In this document: positions 1-6,390 of the stretch, piece by piece
How positions within the stretch are numbered: position 1 is the first letter of the stretch
Layout: each line of letters opens with the position of its first letter
Source of the DNA: Candidatus Latescibacterota bacterium
Lineage (GTDB): Bacteria; Latescibacterota; UBA2968; GCA-2709665
Direction of reading: 5' to 3'
Length of the DNA stretch: 7,562 nucleotides
Assembly: GCA_030746455.1 (NCBI GenBank)
Contig: JASLMQ010000374.1
Location: 1-7,562, forward strand
The notes under the pieces: generated by a model
What the model saw: the letters and a program-made list of their open reading frames with translations, nothing else
Told to the model about the DNA's origin: nothing
The model's database searches: none
Translations under genes and position numbers: made by a program

Positions 1-1387
1 CTCTCACACACAGCGCCGCCGCCACGCCTGCGGCTTGTCCGTTCAGGAGCATATTGCATCGCGCCCGGAAGTTCGGCCCGTAGGGCATAGCGCTGCGGCC
101 AGTCGCACTGAGCGCGTCGATCTCCTTCGGGATCAACGCGCGGTAGGGCACGTCGCAGTTCTTCTGCGATCGGCGATCGTTGTAGATATAGATCACGTCG
201 TCGAATTGCCGTTCGGCAGTCAGATCATCCACGGAGATCGGATACACCGCGTCGATGGTACGGCCACCTCGTGCACCGAGGAACGGGGAGCAGACCATCA
301 GATAGGCGTCTTCGAACCCGGGGATGTAGGTCCTCAGGAAGCGCGCGAACCGGTAGCAATGTTCACGGTGTTCCCTCTCCATCTGGGTGACCACCTCGGC
401 CTCGCTGAAGTCGAATACCCCTGCAGTGCCCGTTCGGCCGCCCGCCATCCCGTCGCCGATGTACTTGAGTCCGATGTGGATCGACCCTTTGCCCACCTTG
501 CGCCGGAACTCGAACTCGCCCCCTTCCCACGCCTTCCGCAGGGCCGGCAGCATGTGGTGCAGATCGGGAAACGGATCCGCCTCTGACTTCGCTGCAGCGA
601 GGTTTGCCTTCGACCACGCCAAGTCCTCTTCGCTCGCATCCGGGTTCTCTACGGCGAAGCACTGGTACCGGTCCCAGTCCACGCCGCCCATCGCGTACCA
701 CAGACCCAGGTTCGGCGCCATCACCTTCCGTGTGGGGGCGCCGGCGCGCATCGCCACCTCTGCCTGGCCCGTCCCGTCGATCACCACCTTCGCCTTCACC
801 GCCACACGTCCCGACTTGGTCTCCACGAAAAGTCCCGCCACCCGGTTGCCGTCCATGATCGGGTCGCCCGCATAGGCGGACAGCACCAGCTCGACGCCGG
901 CCTCGTCCATCATCTCCAGCGCGACGTGCGAGCACACATGGCTGTCCACGAAATAGCCCGGCAGTCCACCACCCGCGCCGGCGCGGTATCCGCCAACGTT
1001 CAGGTGCCTGGCTTCCAGTTCACGCCGGATCTCGTCGGGCATGGCATCCGCGTTGGGTCGTCCCAAGATGACCCGTCGGTGGAACTCCTCGGGTATCCCG
1101 CCCATTCCTTTCCTGTTGAGAAGCTCTTCGTCGTCAGGCTCATCCACGTTCGTCAACGCCAGGTGCAGGCTTCCACCCGACCACATGCCGGGCCCGATGT
1201 TGCCGCCCACCTGCCCGAAGCGGTCGATGACCACGGTCCTGGCGCCATAGCGTCCCGCCGCGACCGCCGCGATCGTCGCTGCCGTGCCCGATCCCGCGAT
1301 CGCGACGTCGACATCGTGCAGCACGGGCACTGTCTTTGCCGGCTCCTCGATCGTGCCCAACCATCTAGTGTCTTCTCCCTGCGCCAT
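1..1387 (-). CDS. FAD-dependent oxidoreductase (FAD_oxidored-like), C-terminus cut by window edge
   Basis: The minus-strand frame is open from ATG at 1387 to the window edge (462 codons visible). Residues about 27-56 form a Rossmann dinucleotide-binding fold: VAIAGSGTAATIAAVAAG with Gly32/Gly34, then a strand ending in Asp55 (TVVIDR), the usual ribose-binding acid. Further family marks are GGNIGPGMW after the fold, VVIDGTGQAEVAMRAGAP in the middle, LGARGGRTID near residue 370, and at the visible end VPYRALIP followed by GQAAGVAAAL, which normally sits close to the C-terminus. Probably only a short tail is missing. It is presumably a cytosolic flavoprotein; the substrate is unknown. It follows a UroD-family gene on the same strand and may be co-transcribed with it. 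The start is supported by the beginning of homology and a G-rich stretch 7 nt upstream. An in-frame GTG at 1483 could add 32 residues, but these look unlike the family. The family call is firm; the reaction is not. Confidence 0.88.
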   Translation of the reverse strand, partial: MAQGEDTRWLGTIEEPAKTVPVLHDVDVAIAGSGTAATIAAVAAGRYGARTVVIDRFGQVGGNIGPGMWSGGSLHLALTNVDEPDDEELLNRKGMGGIPEEFHRRVILGRPNADAMPDEIRRELEARHLNVGGYRAGAGGGLPGYFVDSHVCSHVALEMMDEAGVELVLSAYAGDPIMDGNRVAGLFVETKSGRVAVKAKVVIDGTGQAEVAMRAGAPTRKVMAPNLGLWYAMGGVDWDRYQCFAVENPDASEEDLAWSKANLAAAKSEADPFPDLHHMLPALRKAWEGGEFEFRRKVGKGSIHIGLKYIGDGMAGGRTGTAGVFDFSEAEVVTQMEREHREHCYRFARFLRTYIPGFEDAYLMVCSPFLGARGGRTIDAVYPISVDDLTAERQFDDVIYIYNDRRSQKNCDVPYRALIPKEIDALSATGRSAMPYGPNFRARCNMLLNGQAAGVAAALCVR

Positions 1388-1407
1388 GCTCTTGCCCCCC
1401 TTGTCCC

Positions 1408-1428
1408 TCCTCTCTGTTTGAGAGAGGA
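1408..1428 (-). promoter_or_regulatory. Hairpin in the leader of the FAD oxidoreductase gene
   Basis: A perfect 8-bp inverted repeat, TCCTCTCT (1408-1415) and AGAGAGGA (1421-1428), surrounds a 5-nt loop. Outside it, CTTG (1400-1403) and CAAG (1434-1437) are also complementary. In the minus-strand RNA the 3' arm contains AGAGAGGA and runs straight into GGG, so the best Shine-Dalgarno-like string here (AGGAGG) is half buried in the stem. That string lies about 18 nt from the ATG at 1387, too far for ideal use. The hairpin may be an mRNA-processing or stability element between the two genes, or a leftover of a REP-type repeat like the one about 90 nt away. There is no U-tract, so it does not look like a terminator. 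Confidence 0.4.
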
Positions 1429-1478
1429 AGTCGCAAGCTGTGACAATCGCCAGGCGAATCCGCTGGTTCTCACATTGA

Positions 1479-1551
1479 CTCACCTCTTCCGGCTTCCCCC
1501 TCTCCGTGCCGGAGAGGGGGACCCGAGGGGGTGTGGTGGGTGGGGTGAGGG
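1479..1551. repeat. REP-like palindromic intergenic repeat with G-quadruplex-forming pattern
   Basis: A perfect 10-bp inverted repeat, CCCCCTCTCC (1496-1505) and GGAGAGGGGG (1511-1520), closes a 5-nt loop. It is embedded in a larger unit bounded by CTCACC (1479-1484) and GGTGAG (1544-1549). The right half is a string of G-runs on the plus strand: 1516-1520, 1527-1531, 1538-1540, 1542-1545 and 1549-1551, with loops of 6, 6, 1 and 3 nt, which fits the canonical G-quadruplex pattern. Elements of the form CCCTCACCCC...CCCTCTCC-loop-GGAGAGGG are, from general knowledge, scattered between genes in many GC-rich bacterial genomes as non-coding, REP-like repeats. It sits just past the stop codon of the UroD-family gene and before the oxidoreductase, so it may also shape the 3' end of the first gene's mRNA. 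Its copy number cannot be seen from one window. Confidence 0.6.
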
Positions 1552-1559
1552 CCGCGCCT

Positions 1560-3008
1560 TCAGAACGACAGCAGACATTGCCATATAAACATGTTCCCCA
1601 TCCCATCGATCTCTTCCCACACCCGTCGAACCAGCTCCGCGTCTCCATCGATCTCAGGAAGTTCGGCTGCCTTCTCTTCCCACGGCACGCACGCCCCCGG
1701 CTTCACTCGGGTCTTGGCCTGTCTTCCCATCCCGTATCCCGGACCGAAGTCGGCGGCTGAGGACGGCACCACCTGCAGGGCGTCATCTTCTTCGACCCGG
1801 ACCGCTCCCGAATCGTACACGCCATAGTCGCGCGCGAAGTCCGTCATCGCCTGCAGGTTCTCCACGCTCGTGTCGTTCTGCATGATGGCGCTCGCGTCCA
1901 TGATGTAGCCGCCGTCCTGTGCCACCTCGTCGATCACGGTCCTGCATCGGTCTCTCACCTGGCCCGGTGTCCCGAATGAAAGGAGGAAATTCGCGATCCC
2001 GCCGCTCAGGCAGAACTTGCGCCCCAGATTCTGGTGTGCCTTCAGGATGTCGCCCCGGTCCACGTGGTACACAATGCTTCGTTCCGGCAGCTCGGCGAAG
2101 CGGTCGAGGTGCGCGTCCCAGTTGCCCTCCGCGTAGAACAGCGTCTGGTGTCCGTTCCGCCACAGCTCCTCGATGATCGGCTTGAGCGTGGTCCAGTAGT
2201 GAGATTCGAACTGCCCCGGCGTCACGAAGGGCACGCACCCTCGGTGCATCCAGAACCCGATCGGAACCTGGTGGTTCGGGTCAGCCGTCGAAAGCGCCAC
2301 CTGCGCGAGATGCGGCATCAGCGCCTCGCAGGCTGCGAGCACCTTGTCCGGCTGGCTCGCCATATCCAGCGTCAGCCCCGTGTAGCCTCGGAGCTTGTCC
2401 GCAATGATGTCGAACGGCGCCTTAAAGATCCCCGCGATCGCCGACACCGTGCCGCACTCCGTCCGCAACTGCTCGCACTGGGGCCCGAACGCCGAGAAGT
2501 AACTCAGCATCGCCATCGCGCCCTTCACCAGGGCCAGGTTGTTACGGTAGGACGTGGGCGCGTCCACAGCGCTGATCTCGCTCGACACCCGCGGGAGCCA
2601 CACGTTGTAGAGAAACCCTGTGGGTTCGTCGATTAGTGCGTCGTACTCGTCGGCCTTCATGAAGGCGTCCGCCTCGCTCGGCTCCCGGTACTGGAAGCCC
2701 GTGTCCGCGGGGACGTCAATTCCGGGCACGCCGTAGTACGTCAGCCCGATGGCCTGGGTGAGTCCCGTCCAGACATACACCATGTTCGCCACAACGGCAT
2801 CCCAGTCGAACTCGGCGGCGCACTTCCGGGCGGCCTCGAAGGCCCTCTGGTAGTCGTGCGTCGCCTCCTGGCACGTATATCCCACATACTTCGCGGTGAA
2901 CTCGGCCACGAAGGGCCGGATGGGGACCTTGTCGGGCCTTTCGTTCCGCAGCGCCGTCACGTAGCGGGTCAACCGTTCCCGGTACAACGCTTCCTTGGAT
3001 GGACTCAT
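1560..3008 (-). CDS. Uroporphyrinogen decarboxylase family protein, methyltransferase-like branch
   Basis: This 482-residue protein has the UroD TIM-barrel fold. Recognisable blocks are a front segment EYDALIDEPTGFLYNVWLPR (residues 121-140), GFWMHRGCVPF (251-261), LFYAEGNWDAHLDRFAELP (290-308), YHVDRGDI (314-321), GRKFCLSGGIANFLLSFGTP (329-348) and DGGYIMDASAIM (365-376). The Arg-rich RQAGRY-type signature of true haem-pathway UroD is absent and the protein is over 100 residues longer, so haem synthesis is unlikely. Its nearest known relatives are probably the UroD-fold corrinoid methyltransferases (MtaA/MtbA type), which bind zinc through His-x-Cys...Cys. Here the corresponding stretch reads His315-x-Asp317 and Cys333, so the metal site, if present, is altered. 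Residues about 400-482 are an extra C-terminal extension. The ATG at 3008 is preferred because homology starts there, a GGAAAGG stretch lies about 10 nt upstream, and a promoter lies just beyond. The frame stays open to an ATG at 3182, but that would overrun the promoter. The oxidoreductase gene follows 172 nt downstream. Confidence 0.85.
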   Translation of the reverse strand: MSPSKEALYRERLTRYVTALRNERPDKVPIRPFVAEFTAKYVGYTCQEATHDYQRAFEAARKCAAEFDWDAVVANMVYVWTGLTQAIGLTYYGVPGIDVPADTGFQYREPSEADAFMKADEYDALIDEPTGFLYNVWLPRVSSEISAVDAPTSYRNNLALVKGAMAMLSYFSAFGPQCEQLRTECGTVSAIAGIFKAPFDIIADKLRGYTGLTLDMASQPDKVLAACEALMPHLAQVALSTADPNHQVPIGFWMHRGCVPFVTPGQFESHYWTTLKPIIEELWRNGHQTLFYAEGNWDAHLDRFAELPERSIVYHVDRGDILKAHQNLGRKFCLSGGIANFLLSFGTPGQVRDRCRTVIDEVAQDGGYIMDASAIMQNDTSVENLQAMTDFARDYGVYDSGAVRVEEDDALQVVPSSAADFGPGYGMGRQAKTRVKPGACVPWEEKAAELPEIDGDAELVRRVWEEIDGMGNMFIWQCLLSF

Positions 3009-3058
3009 TGGGTCTCGCCTTTCCCAAGGTCGTGGATCTTGCGGAAAGCTGACCCAAT
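3007..3058 (-). promoter_or_regulatory. Nested leader hairpin masking the ribosome-binding site and start of the UroD-family gene
   Basis: Three nested complementary arm pairs share almost the same centre. Given as plus-strand positions they are ATTGGGTC 3007-3014 with GACCCAAT 3051-3058, CTTTCC 3019-3024 with GGAAAG 3043-3048, and CAAG 3025-3028 with CTTG 3038-3041. The 18 base pairs are interrupted only by a 4/2-nt internal loop and a 1-nt bulge around a 9-nt loop. In the minus-strand mRNA the middle stem contains the GGAAAG of the Shine-Dalgarno region, and the outer stem includes the AU of the AUG. With the promoter predicted just upstream, transcription would start near 3049, so the middle and inner stems would form the very 5' end of the message and the outer arm would be only DNA. 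The structure could repress translation or protect the 5' end, or the DNA palindrome could be an operator between the -10 element and the start codon. Confidence 0.5.
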
Positions 3059-3085
3059 ATGGACCCTCCGGCAAACCCCTGTCAA
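3056..3085 (-). promoter_or_regulatory. Sigma-70-type promoter for the UroD-family/oxidoreductase genes
   Basis: On the minus strand a perfect TTGACA -35 element (3085-3080) is followed by an 18-bp spacer and a CATATT -10 element (3061-3056; four of six consensus bases). The predicted start of transcription is near 3049, giving a leader of about 40 nt before the ATG at 3008. The -10 element overlaps the outer arm of the leader palindrome, so a protein bound there would block this promoter. The match and placement are good for housekeeping sigma, but promoters in this lineage are not characterised here. Confidence 0.55.
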
Positions 3086-3222
3086 GGTCAATGAGCCCGG
3101 CGTCCGGCGCGGCGGTGTACAGAAGGGACGCCGTAGGGCCTCTCTGCAGTGGCGATCCGGCATCCTCTGCCAGGGGGGACACGCCTTAATTGGGGATTTT
3201 CACAGTTTTTGCGAAATATGGC

Positions 3223-3256
3223 TTGCTAATTAAGTGAATGTTTGCTAACTTATAAA
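3223..3256 (+). promoter_or_regulatory. Probable promoter of the tetR-ABC exporter genes
   Basis: The stretch 3185-3260 is strikingly AT-rich compared with the surrounding DNA, as expected for a promoter. TTGCTA (3223-3228) is a plausible -35 element. With a 17-bp spacer the -10 would be TAACTT (3246-3251), a weak match, while the better-looking TATAAA (3251-3256) sits 22 bp away. The heptamer TTGCTAA occurs twice, at 3223-3229 and 3242-3248, 19 bp apart, and might be a second protein-binding site. The palindromic operator begins within or just after the -10 region, so bound repressor would obstruct RNA polymerase. The exact hexamers are uncertain. Confidence 0.4.
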
Positions 3257-3284
3257 AATGGAACTGACCGGTCAGTTCCATTTT
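3255..3284. promoter_or_regulatory. Perfect 30-bp palindromic operator for the adjacent TetR-family regulator
   Basis: The left half-site AAAATGGAACTGACC (3255-3269) is followed directly by its exact reverse complement (3270-3284), with no spacer and no mismatch. The core TGACCGGTCA is typical of operators bound by TetR-family efflux regulators. It lies 19 nt upstream of the TetR start codon and overlaps the likely -10/transcription-start region, the classic place for autorepression. When transcribed it would also fold into a strong hairpin in the mRNA leader. It is the only palindrome of this length noticed in the window. Confidence 0.8.
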
Positions 3285-3303
3285 AGGGAACAACAAGCGG
3301 AAA

Positions 3304-3924
3304 ATGGCTGATATTTCAACGAAATCGACTAGAAGGCCCAGGACGCCGAAGCAGTCCGAGCGGGCCGACCGCATCCTCGGCGCGGCGCGCCGTGCCTTCG
3401 CCGAGAACTCCTTCCACGAGGTCCTGATGGATGACGTGGCCAGGGAGGCCGGCGTCGGCAAGGGCACCATATACCGCTACTTCCCCGACAAGGAGAGCCT
3501 CTATTTCGCCGTCATCTTCGGCGGCATAGAGGGCCTCCAGCAGCGGATTCGCTCCTCCCTCACGGCCGAGGGAGACATCGAGGCCAGAATCCGCACCCTC
3601 GTCGAGGCCTACCTCTCCTTCTTCAGCCAGAACCGGTTCTTCTTCCGGCTGATGAACATCGAGGACAGCAAGGTCGGCGGGGAGGGCCGTCCCAACCGGC
3701 AGCGCTGGGGACAGGAACGCTCCAAGCTGATCGACGCCGTTGTCGAGGTCCTCGAGAAGGGCTGTCAGGCCGGGGAGCTGCAGATACGGCACCCCCGTAC
3801 GGATGCCCAGATCCTACTCGGTATGGTGAGGGGAATGCTCCGACACAACCAGGACAGGCTGACCACCTGCCAGATGGCCGATGAGATCGCGCGCATCTAT
3901 TGCCGCGGAACGTGCCGCGGCTGA
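3304..3924 (+). CDS. TetR/AcrR-family transcriptional repressor
   Basis: This 206-residue protein is of normal size for the family. Residues about 20-65 form the TetR_N DNA-binding domain: helix 1 RILGAARRAFAE, then the helix-turn-helix MDDVAREAGVGKGTIYRYF (residues 42-60) and PDKESLY, all highly typical. The rest (about 66-206) is the predicted all-helical ligand-binding and dimerisation domain, which includes an aromatic run FFSQNRFFFRLM (106-117). Such domains bind hydrophobic or toxic small molecules; the ligand here is unknown. The very C-terminus carries Cys189, Cys200 and Cys204, which could be redox or metal sensitive, but this is speculation. A perfect palindrome ends 19 nt before the ATG, implying autoregulation. 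The ABC exporter gene begins 27 nt after the stop, so the two are almost certainly co-transcribed and the exporter is the likely regulatory target. The Shine-Dalgarno sequence is weak (GCGGAAA right before the start, AGGG further away). Confidence 0.93.
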   Translation: MADISTKSTRRPRTPKQSERADRILGAARRAFAENSFHEVLMDDVAREAGVGKGTIYRYFPDKESLYFAVIFGGIEGLQQRIRSSLTAEGDIEARIRTLVEAYLSFFSQNRFFFRLMNIEDSKVGGEGRPNRQRWGQERSKLIDAVVEVLEKGCQAGELQIRHPRTDAQILLGMVRGMLRHNQDRLTTCQMADEIARIYCRGTCRG

Positions 3925-3951
3925 CGGATTCGAAGGGCTGGCTGGAATCGG

Positions 3952-6342
3952 ATGGCAGAATCCAGATCCTTGATCACCGAAGAAGTAGACGGGCTCGAGG
4001 CGAACCTCGAGCAGGAAGTTCCTGAAGCGGTCCTCGCCGGACTGGTCGACCAGCTCGCACCCGACGACGAGATCCGTCTTTCCGTCCCCACGGACATCAC
4101 GTTCGAGGGCACCTATGGCGATGGGTGGCTGCTGGCCACCGACCGCCATCTCCTCACCTACAGCCCGAATGGCACCGGCCACCCGAAGACGACCTGTATA
4201 CCTCTCTCAGACCTCATCCAGGTCGAGATCCGAGACAAGTTCGGGAGCGGGGCCCTGAAGGTCCGGACGAAGGACGATGGGGCCACGGTCGCCCTGTTCT
4301 CGAAGTCCCTGATGCCGACCTTTGTCAAGGTCCCCGAGCGCATCGAGGCCCTGATCAGGCAGGCCCGGCCCGTAGGGGAAGACGAGGAGATCGTCAAGAA
4401 TCCCTCGGCTCAGGGTGAGTCCACCAAGCGAAGGTGCGGCAAGTGCGGCCGGGTGGTCCACCGGCGGATGGGGGTCTGCCAGGCCTGCCTGGACAAGCGA
4501 CGGCTCCTCTTCCGGCTCCTTAGCTACGCCGTACCCCACTGGGGCATGGTAACGGGGTGTCTGCTCCTTCTCCTGACGGCCACCTTCATCGGACTCACGC
4601 CGCCCCTGATCCTTCGTACGCTCATCGATGACGTGCTTGCCCCCGCCTTGGGCCGGGCAAGCCGCGAGGGCGGGATTCCCAGGCCGCGCACGGAGGTCCG
4701 ATCCCGTGGAGGCACCGACCGCGGGGCGCCGGTGATACCCGCCGGCAGGGGGAGCAAGACCCAGCTTGCCCTCCTGGTCGGCCTGCTGCTGGTCGTCAAC
4801 GTCTCTCGAACCGGAATCCGGGCGTTCCGCACCTACCTCATGTCGCTCCTCGGACAGAGGATCACCTTCGGCCTCAGAAGCCAGGTCTACCGACATCTTC
4901 AGCTGCTCTCGCTCAACTTCTACCACGAGCGCGAGACCGGCCGCATCATGGCTCACGTCACCCACGACGTGGGCCGACTGCAGGACTTCATCAGCGATAG
5001 CCTCCAGGAGGCGGTCCGCGACGTCGCGACACTCCTGATCATCTGCATCATCCTCTTCGCGCTCAATGCCAGCCTCGCCGCCCTCATCTTGCTGCCAGTC
5101 CCCCTCATCATTCTCTTCACCCTCAGATTCGGCGAGTGGCTGCACGACATCTACCACCGCCTCTGGCGCCAGACCGCGGCCATCAGCGCATTGCTTGCCG
5201 ATACCATCCCGGGCGTCCGCGTGGTGAAGGCCTTCGCCCAGGAGAGACGCGAGGTCGTCAAGTTCGAGAGGAAGAGCATAGATGTCCTCAGGGGAGAGCT
5301 CCGCGTCGCTCGGCTGCGCAGCCTCTTCGCCCCCACCATGATGCTGCTGACCTCCATTAGCACCCTCCTGATCTGGTGGGTGGGTGGCAACAAGGTCCTG
5401 GGTGGAACCCTCACCATGGGCGACTTCGTCGCCTTCACGGGCTACATGTGGCAGTTCTACGGTCCTGTACAGAGCCTGTGCCGCCTCAATCATCGCTTCC
5501 AGCACGCGGTCACCTCTGCCGAGCGCGTGTTCGAGGTCCTGGACAACATACCCGACGTCCCCGACAAGCCGAAGGCGATGAAGATGCCGCCAATCGAGGG
5601 CCGCGTCGAGTTCCGCGATGTCACCTTCGGCTACGAAGAAAGCAAGCCCGTCCTCCAGGACTTGAGCTTCACCGTCGAGCCGGGTGAGATGATCGGCCTG
5701 GCCGGTCACAGCGGAGCGGGGAAGAGCACGTTGATCAACCTGATCGCCCGATTCTACGACGTGGAGCAGGGAGAGATCGCCATCGACGGGATCGACGTTC
5801 GCGAGGTGGGCATCAAGTCCCTCCGAGACCAGATCGGCGTCGTCCTCCAGGATCCCTTCCTGTTCAACGGCACGGTGGCGCAGAACATCGCCTACGGAAA
5901 GCCCGACGCCACCCTGGACGAAGTCGTGGCCTCGGCCAAGGCTGCCAACGCCCACAACTTCATCCTGGGATTCGACGAAGGCTACGACACCATTGTCGGC
6001 GAGCGGGGTGCGCGGGTCTCCGGTGGAGAGCGCCAGCGAATCTCCATAGCCCGGGCCATCCTCAGAAATCCCAGAATCCTGATACTCGACGAGGCTACCG
6101 CGAGCGTCGACACCCAGACCGAAGCACAGATCCAGGAGGCCCTGGAGCGCCTCGTCAAGGGGCGGACGACGTTCGCGATCGCCCACCGATTGTCCACCCT
6201 CAAGAACGCCCATCGCCTGCTGATTCTCGAAGACGGCAAGCTCGCCGAGATCGGCACCCACGACGAGCTGATTGCCGAGAACGGCATCTACGCAAAGCTC
6301 TGCCGAATGCAGACGGAGATGTCAAAGCTGCGTGCGGTGTAG
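3952..6342 (+). CDS. ABC exporter half-transporter with N-terminal PH/GRAM-like domain and zinc ribbon
   Basis: This 796-residue protein fuses a transmembrane domain to an ATPase domain (MsbA/multidrug type), with an unusual front end. Residues about 30-140 look like a small beta-rich domain, from LSVPTDITFEGTYGDGWLLATDRHLLTY through to the IEALI helix, reminiscent of PH/GRAM-type folds (by pattern only). Residues 162-179 form a zinc ribbon, CxxC-x10-CxxC. The exporter membrane domain spans about 190-515, with a first helix at about 197-217 and an unusual Gly/Arg-rich loop at about 230-268. The ATPase domain (550-796) is complete: Walker A GHSGAGKST (585-593), Q-loop Gln633, signature VSGGERQ (689-695), Walker B ILDEA with Asp713/Glu714, and switch His745. 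It should therefore be active, most simply as a homodimer in the inner membrane; the substrate (lipid, drug or peptide) is unknown. The gene follows tetR by 27 nt and precedes the sigma-factor gene by 48 nt. The ribosome-binding site is weak. Confidence 0.93.
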   Translation: MAESRSLITEEVDGLEANLEQEVPEAVLAGLVDQLAPDDEIRLSVPTDITFEGTYGDGWLLATDRHLLTYSPNGTGHPKTTCIPLSDLIQVEIRDKFGSGALKVRTKDDGATVALFSKSLMPTFVKVPERIEALIRQARPVGEDEEIVKNPSAQGESTKRRCGKCGRVVHRRMGVCQACLDKRRLLFRLLSYAVPHWGMVTGCLLLLLTATFIGLTPPLILRTLIDDVLAPALGRASREGGIPRPRTEVRSRGGTDRGAPVIPAGRGSKTQLALLVGLLLVVNVSRTGIRAFRTYLMSLLGQRITFGLRSQVYRHLQLLSLNFYHERETGRIMAHVTHDVGRLQDFISDSLQEAVRDVATLLIICIILFALNASLAALILLPVPLIILFTLRFGEWLHDIYHRLWRQTAAISALLADTIPGVRVVKAFAQERREVVKFERKSIDVLRGELRVARLRSLFAPTMMLLTSISTLLIWWVGGNKVLGGTLTMGDFVAFTGYMWQFYGPVQSLCRLNHRFQHAVTSAERVFEVLDNIPDVPDKPKAMKMPPIEGRVEFRDVTFGYEESKPVLQDLSFTVEPGEMIGLAGHSGAGKSTLINLIARFYDVEQGEIAIDGIDVREVGIKSLRDQIGVVLQDPFLFNGTVAQNIAYGKPDATLDEVVASAKAANAHNFILGFDEGYDTIVGERGARVSGGERQRISIARAILRNPRILILDEATASVDTQTEAQIQEALERLVKGRTTFAIAHRLSTLKNAHRLLILEDGKLAEIGTHDELIAENGIYAKLCRMQTEMSKLRAV

Positions 6343-6390
6343 AACACACCGTGCAGCACCATCACAACTGACGAACCCGAGGACGGAACA

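Noticed and set aside
35..935. Open frames on the plus strand, and a second minus frame, across the oxidoreductase gene
   Set aside because: Their products are Arg/Pro/Gly-rich with no family features, while the true minus frame gives a coherent flavoprotein with Rossmann and C-terminal motifs.
2034..2636. A 200-codon plus-strand open frame across the UroD-family gene
   Set aside because: It is the antisense of a well-supported gene and shows no domain or ribosome-binding site.
1560..3008. Assignment as hemE, the haem-pathway uroporphyrinogen decarboxylase
   Set aside because: The Arg-rich N-terminal signature is missing, the protein is much longer, and the conserved blocks match the divergent methyltransferase-like branch.
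3009..3182. N-terminal extension of the UroD-family protein to an upstream ATG at 3182
   Set aside because: The added 58 residues resemble no family member and would run through the TTGACA promoter. Homology and the ribosome-binding site both point to 3008.
3258..3311. A 17-codon upstream open frame starting in the operator and overlapping the TetR start codon by 8 nt
   Set aside because: Its ATG comes from the palindrome itself, it has no ribosome-binding site, and with the likely transcription start it would hardly be in the mRNA. A leader-peptide role cannot be excluded but is unsupported.
4207..6261. A 684-codon open frame on the minus strand opposite the ABC exporter gene
   Set aside because: The plus strand encodes a complete ABC exporter with every ATPase motif in order. 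The antisense product has no recognisable domain and the Asp/Glu/Gly-rich composition expected from reading a GC-rich gene backwards.
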